A program made the translations under genes and the position numbers. A stretch of DNA of 40,595 nt from Rubrivivax sp. (lineage in GTDB: Bacteria; Pseudomonadota; Gammaproteobacteria; Burkholderiales; Burkholderiaceae_C): assembly GCA_021300575.1 (NCBI GenBank), contig JAJTDM010000083.1:1-40595 (forward strand), written 5' to 3'. How positions within the stretch are numbered: the stretch's first letter is position 1; each line of letters starts with the position of its first letter. The notes beneath the pieces are model-generated. The model searched no databases and was not told the origin of the DNA. It was given only the letters and a program-made list of their open reading frames with translations. Positions 36,561-40,595 of this stretch are shown here, in pieces.

Positions 36561-38597
36561 TCAGCGCACCCGCATGCCGGGCTGCGCACCCGGCCCCGGT
36601 TCCAGCACGAAGATGCCCGGGTGGGCCTTGCCATCGGCATGGCTGGCGGCCAGCACCATGCCTTCGGATACCCCGAACTTCATCTTGCGCGGCGCCAGGT
36701 TGGCCACCATCACGGTGAGCTTGCCCTGCAGGTCTTCGGGCTTGTAGGCGCTGCGGATGCCGGAGAAGACGTTGCGCAGCCGCCCTTCGCCCACGTCCAG
36801 CGTCAGGCGCAGCAGCTTGTCGCTGCCTTCCACCAGTTCAGCCTTCTCGATGCGGGCGATGCGCAGATCCACCTTGGCGAAGTCGTCGATGCCGATCTCC
36901 GCTGCCAAGTCCTCGCCGCCGGGCGGCTCGGCGGCCGCGGGCTCGGGGGTGTCGAACAGCTTCATCACCTGGGCCACATCGGCCCGCTGCATCAGGTGCT
37001 GGTAGGGCGCAATGGTGTGGTGGCCGAGCGCGCGCTGGGCGTCCGCCCACTGCAGCGGCTCGATCTGTAGGAAGCGCTCCACCTGCTCGGCCAGCGCCGG
37101 CAGCACGGGCTTGAGGTAGAGGGTCAGCAGCCGGAAGGCCTCGATGCACACCGAGCACACGTCGTGCAGCGCTGCGTCCTGGCCGGGCTGCTTGGCGATC
37201 TCCCAGGGCTTGTGCTGGTCCACGTACTCGTTGACGCGGTCGGCCAGCGCCATCACCTCGCGCAGCGCCTTGCCGAATTCGCGCTCGCCGTACAGCTCGG
37301 CCACGGTCTCGGCGTGGGCGCGCAGACCGTCCAGCAGCATGCGGCCTTCCACCCCCAGGTCCGCCGACAGGCGGCCCGCAAAGCGCTTGGCGATGAAGCC
37401 GGCTGACCGGCTGGCGATGTTGATGTACTTGCCCACCAGGTCCGCGTTGACGCGGGCCACGAAGTCCTCGGGGTTGAAGTCCAGGTCTTCCACCCGCGCG
37501 TTGAGCTTGGCGGCGATGTAGTAGCGCAGCCACTGCGCGTTCAGGCCCAGTTCCAGGTACTTCAGCGGCGAGATGCCGGTGCCGCGGCTCTTGCTCATCT
37601 TCTCGCCGCTGACGGTGATGAAGCCGTGCACGTAGATGTGGTTCGGCACCTTGCGGCCGGAGAAGTGCAGCATGGCCGGCCAGAACAGCGTGTGGAAGGT
37701 GACGATGTCCTTGCCAATGAAATGCACCTGCTCCACATTCGGGTCGGCCACGTAGGCGTCGAAGTCGGCACCCAACAGGGCCTTGAGCGAGGCGAGGTAG
37801 CCCACCGGCGCATCCAGCCAGACGTAGAAGTATTTGTCCTGCGTGCCCGGGATGCGGATGCCGAAGTAGGGGGCGTCGCGGCTGATGTCCCAGTCGGCCA
37901 GCTTCGGCTTGCCGTCCTCGTCGGTGCCAAACCATTCCGAGATCTTGTTCAGCACCTCGGGCTGCAGCCGTTCGGCGGATTGCGTCCACTCCTTCAGAAA
38001 GGCCTCGCAGCGCGGGCTGGAGAGCTGGAAGAAGAAGTGCGAGCTCGACTTCAGCACCGGCGTGGCCCCGGACAGCGCCGAGAACGGGTTCTTCAGCTCG
38101 GTGGGGGCGTAGACCGCGCCGCAGACCTCGCAGTTGTCGCCGTACTGGTCTTTCGCGCCGCACTTGGGGCACTCGCCCTTGATGAAGCGGTCGGGCAGGA
38201 ACATGCCCTTTTCGGGGTCGAAGAACTGCTCGATGGTTCGCTCGACGATCAGGCCCTGGTCCTTCAATGCCAGGTAGATGGACTGGGCGAGTTCGTGGTT
38301 CTCGGGCGCGTCGGTGGAATGCCAGTGGTCGAACGCGATGTGAAAGCCGTCCAGGTAGGGCTTGCGTCCGGCGGCGATTTCCGTCACGAAGGCCTGGGGC
38401 GTCTTGCCCGCCTTCTCGGCGGCGATCATGATGGGCGCGCCGTGGGCGTCATCGGCACAGACAAAGCGCACCTCGTGGCCGCGCATGCGCTGGAACCGCA
38501 CCCAGGTGTCGGCCTGGATGTACTCCATCATGTGCCCGATGTGGAAGGGCGCATTCGCGTAGGGCAGGGCAGTGGTGACGAACAGGCGGCGGGTCAT
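36561..38597 (-). CDS. metG: Methionyl-tRNA synthetase
   Basis: This class I aminoacyl-tRNA synthetase has 678 residues and charges tRNA-Met. The HIGH motif is at residues 19-22 (APFHIGH) and KMSKS is in GEKMSKSRG. The zinc knuckle is of the four-cysteine type ([18 protein letters not shown]). The anticodon-binding helical domain is followed by a C-terminal tRNA-binding/dimerisation OB domain ([34 protein letters not shown] ... [23 protein letters not shown]). Length and domains are complete. It diverges from apbC across 92 bases, a common betaproteobacterial arrangement. Confidence 0.98.
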   Translation of the reverse strand: MTRRLFVTTALPYANAPFHIGHMMEYIQADTWVRFQRMRGHEVRFVCADDAHGAPIMIAAEKAGKTPQAFVTEIAAGRKPYLDGFHIAFDHWHSTDAPENHELAQSIYLALKDQGLIVERTIEQFFDPEKGMFLPDRFIKGECPKCGAKDQYGDNCEVCGAVYAPTELKNPFSALSGATPVLKSSSHFFFQLSSPRCEAFLKEWTQSAERLQPEVLNKISEWFGTDEDGKPKLADWDISRDAPYFGIRIPGTQDKYFYVWLDAPVGYLASLKALLGADFDAYVADPNVEQVHFIGKDIVTFHTLFWPAMLHFSGRKVPNHIYVHGFITVSGEKMSKSRGTGISPLKYLELGLNAQWLRYYIAAKLNARVEDLDFNPEDFVARVNADLVGKYINIASRSAGFIAKRFAGRLSADLGVEGRMLLDGLRAHAETVAELYGEREFGKALREVMALADRVNEYVDQHKPWEIAKQPGQDAALHDVCSVCIEAFRLLTLYLKPVLPALAEQVERFLQIEPLQWADAQRALGHHTIAPYQHLMQRADVAQVMKLFDTPEPAAAEPPGGEDLAAEIGIDDFAKVDLRIARIEKAELVEGSDKLLRLTLDVGEGRLRNVFSGIRSAYKPEDLQGKLTVMVANLAPRKMKFGVSEGMVLAASHADGKAHPGIFVLEPGPGAQPGMRVR

Positions 38598-38689
38598 GGC
38601 GGGATTCTAGGGAAGCCCCGCCGCGCGCAGCAGCCCGGGCTGCCCGATAGACTGACGGTCTTCAACGTGCATTCACCCCCGCCCCCATC

Positions 38690-39781
38690 ATGAGCCTGAC
38701 CGAAGCCGCCCTGCAGGAAGCCCTGAAGGCTGTTGTCGACCCCAACACCGGGCGCGACCTCGTTTCCACCAAGTTGCTGCGCAATCTCAAGATCGAGGGT
38801 GGCGACGTCTCCTTCGAGGTGGAGCTGGGCTACCCCGCCAAGAGCCAGGTGCCGGCGCTGCGCAAGGCCCTGATCGCCGCGGCGCGCACGCTGCCGGGCG
38901 TGGAGAACGTCAGCATCCAGATCGGCTGGAAGATCACCGCCCACGCCGTGCAGCGCGGCGTGCAGTTGCTGCCGCGGGTGAAGAACATCGTGGCCGTGGC
39001 CTCGGGCAAGGGCGGCGTGGGCAAGAGCACCACCACTGTCAACCTGGCCCTGGCCCTGGCCGCCGAAGGCGCCAAGGTGGGCATCCTGGACGCCGACATC
39101 TACGGGCCCAGCCAGCCCATGATGATGGGCATCACCGGCCGGCCCGAGAGCGAGGACGGCAAGTCCATGATGCCGCTGGCCAACTACGGCGTCGAGGTCA
39201 TGTCCATCGGCTTCCTGGTCGATGAAGACCAGGCCATGATCTGGCGCGGCCCCATGGCCACCCAGGCGCTGGACCAACTGCTGCGCCAGACCAACTGGGG
39301 CGACCTGGACTACCTGCTGGTGGACATGCCCCCGGGCACCGGCGACATCGCGCTCACGCTCTCCCAGCGTGTGCCGCTGACGGGCGCGGTGATCGTCACC
39401 ACCCCGCAGGACATCGCGCTCATCGACGCCAAGAAGGGCCTGACGATGTTCGAGAAGGTGGGCGTGCCCATCCTGGGCATCGTGGAGAACATGGCGGTGT
39501 ACTGCTGCCCGAACTGCGGCCACACCGAGCACATCTTCGGTGCCGATGGCGGCAAGCGCATGGCCGAGCAGTTCAAGGTGGACCACCTGGGCTCGCTGCC
39601 GCTGAACCTGTCCATCCGCCAGCAGGCCGACGAAGGCCGCCCCACCGTGGTGGCCGATCCTGACGGCGAGATCGCCGCGCTCTACAAGACCGTGGCGCGC
39701 TCCGTGGCGGTGAAGATCGCCCAGCGGGCCAAGGACTTCAGCGCCAAGTTCCCGACGATCACGGTGTCCAAGGGCACCTGA
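38690..39781 (+). CDS. apbC: Iron-sulfur cluster carrier protein ApbC/Mrp
   Basis: This P-loop ATPase has 363 residues and carries [4Fe-4S] clusters to apoproteins. An N-terminal MIP18 (DUF59) domain covers about residues 1-90 (VDPNTGRDLVSTKLLRNLKIEGGDVSFEVELGYP). The MinD/Mrp-type NTPase follows, with the deviant Walker A ASGKGGVGKSTTTVNLALAL, the Mrp signature DADIYGPSQPMMMG, and VDMPPGTGDIALTLSQ. The cluster-binding CxxC lies in VYCCPNCGHTEHIFG. Everything expected is present. It diverges from metG. A GC-rich inverted repeat without a T tract lies just after the stop (about 39785-39817). Confidence 0.97.
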   Translation: MSLTEAALQEALKAVVDPNTGRDLVSTKLLRNLKIEGGDVSFEVELGYPAKSQVPALRKALIAAARTLPGVENVSIQIGWKITAHAVQRGVQLLPRVKNIVAVASGKGGVGKSTTTVNLALALAAEGAKVGILDADIYGPSQPMMMGITGRPESEDGKSMMPLANYGVEVMSIGFLVDEDQAMIWRGPMATQALDQLLRQTNWGDLDYLLVDMPPGTGDIALTLSQRVPLTGAVIVTTPQDIALIDAKKGLTMFEKVGVPILGIVENMAVYCCPNCGHTEHIFGADGGKRMAEQFKVDHLGSLPLNLSIRQQADEGRPTVVADPDGEIAALYKTVARSVAVKIAQRAKDFSAKFPTITVSKGT

Positions 39782-39921
39782 CGACCCCCGCCCCGGGGAC
39801 CCCATCGGTGCGGGGGCCGGCGGCCACAGGCCCCGTGTGAACCCGGACGCGCCTGCGAGCAGCCCGCTGCCCCCGCCTTCCATCCCGACCGCCACGCCGC
39901 CGCTGCCGCCAAAATGCCGGC

Positions 39922-40595
39922 ATGCCCTGCGCCCAGCCCGACCCGGCCCCTGCCGAAACCGCCGTGGCCGCGCTGTGGCAGGCCGCCGGACTGCCGGCGG
40001 ACGCGCTGCCGCACGCCAGCCTGCCCGGCACGCAACCGGTGCTGCCTTCGTCGTTCCAGGTGGCCACCGCGGCGCAGGCGAGCCTGGGCGCGGCGGCGCT
40101 GGCCGCGGCTGAGCTCCGGCACCTGCGCAGCGGCCTGCCGCGCCAGCAGGTGCAGGTGGACCGCCGCCATGCCGCCGTGGAATGCAGCGCCCATGCGCTG
40201 ATTGACGGCGTGGCCCCGCCGCTGTGGGACAAGCTGTCAGGCCTGTACGACTGCGGCAGCGCTGTCGCTGCGCCGGGCCATGTGCGCATCCACGCCAACT
40301 TCGCCCACCACCGCGACGCTGCGCTGCGGGTGCTGGGCCTGCCCGCGGGTGTCACCACCCCGCGTGATTCGGTGGCGGCCGCGCTGGCGCACTGGCGCGC
40401 CGAGGACTTCGAGCAGGCGGTGGCCAATGCCGGCGGCGTGGCCGCCGCCGCGCGCTCCTTCGGCGATTGGGATGCCCACCCGCAGGCGCGGGCCCTGGCC
40501 GGTGTGCCACCGGTGCAGATCCGGCGCCTGCCCCCGCCTGCCGGCCGTGCCGACGCCCCGCCCCGGCCCTGGCCTGCGCTGGCGGCCGGGCAGCG
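39922..40595 (+). CDS. CoA transferase, CaiB/BaiF-like (N-terminal part, runs off window end)
   Basis: An open frame from ATG 39922 (MPCAQPDPAPAETAVAALWQAAG) continues to the window end, giving 224 codons. Recognisable features are a segment like those of CaiB/BaiF CoA-transferases of the formyl-CoA transferase superfamily (VRIHANFAHHRDAALRVLGLP), then FEQAVANAGGVAAAARSFGDWDAHPQARALAGVPPVQIRRL. Substrate and exact activity cannot be told because the catalytic C-terminal part is missing. The start is provisional, as no Shine-Dalgarno is evident. The 140 bases before it hold only the GC-rich inverted repeat after apbC. Confidence 0.7.
   Translation, partial: MPCAQPDPAPAETAVAALWQAAGLPADALPHASLPGTQPVLPSSFQVATAAQASLGAAALAAAELRHLRSGLPRQQVQVDRRHAAVECSAHALIDGVAPPLWDKLSGLYDCGSAVAAPGHVRIHANFAHHRDAALRVLGLPAGVTTPRDSVAAALAHWRAEDFEQAVANAGGVAAAARSFGDWDAHPQARALAGVPPVQIRRLPPPAGRADAPPRPWPALAAGQ

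Overview
The window is a GC-rich, tightly packed stretch of a bacterial chromosome. It is very probably a betaproteobacterium of order Burkholderiales, near the Comamonadaceae or the Leptothrix/Rubrivivax group. The evidence is the OmpA N-terminus next to gyrA, the gyrA-pheA-tyrA-aroA/cmk-rpsA-ihfB order, the fused aroA-cmk gene, the urt/ure block, and small Burkholderiales-type proteins (DUF3460, DUF1841). No tRNA, rRNA, CRISPR array, insertion sequence or prophage was seen.

Layout. 1-294 is the start of an OmpA-family gene on the minus strand. 596-9391 is a plus-strand housekeeping run: gyrA, pheA, a broken tyrA, fused aroA-cmk, rpsA and ihfB, closed by a clear terminator. 9453-12012 (minus) holds the urease structural genes ureA, a 54-residue His-rich membrane protein, ureB and ureC. 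Diverging from them, 12137-17748 (plus) encodes the urea ABC importer UrtABCDE behind a textbook sigma-54 promoter. 17909-20758 (plus) is an ABC ATPase, an FtsX-like permease and a DUF3299 protein, resembling zinc-responsive export/uptake clusters of other proteobacteria. The ATPase 3' end carries a 9-bp tandem repeat with one out-of-phase unit. 20827-27437 (minus) is a five-gene, translationally coupled run: MoxR ATPase, GNAT acetyltransferase, S9 peptidase, CoxE-type VWA protein and TamA-like outer-membrane protein. 27728-32101 has cytochrome c4, a Cu+-ATPase, CopZ, DUF1841 and a TauE/SafE permease, with several overlapping 3' ends. 32219-33692 holds a NarL-type response regulator and an unusual kinase-like protein with a DHp-like H-box and a receiver but no ATPase domain. 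33677-38597 (minus) has metG, a SulP transporter, DUF3460 and scpA. 38690-39781 is apbC/mrp, and the window ends inside a CaiB/BaiF-type CoA transferase.

How they work together. pheA, tyrA and aroA form an aromatic amino acid module, with tyrA apparently inactivated by an internal out-of-frame deletion and serC absent from its usual place. Urt imports urea and UreABC hydrolyses it, under apparent nitrogen (sigma-54) control, but the nickel-insertion genes ureDEFG are not in the window. CopA and CopZ handle cytoplasmic copper.

No complete novel system is proven here. The strongest leads are the repeat-disrupted ABC ATPase, the DHp-receiver protein lacking a catalytic domain, the broken tyrA, the MoxR-GNAT-S9-VWA-TamA operon, and the His-rich protein inside the urease operon. 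Several of these involve missing DNA, so an assembly check should come first.
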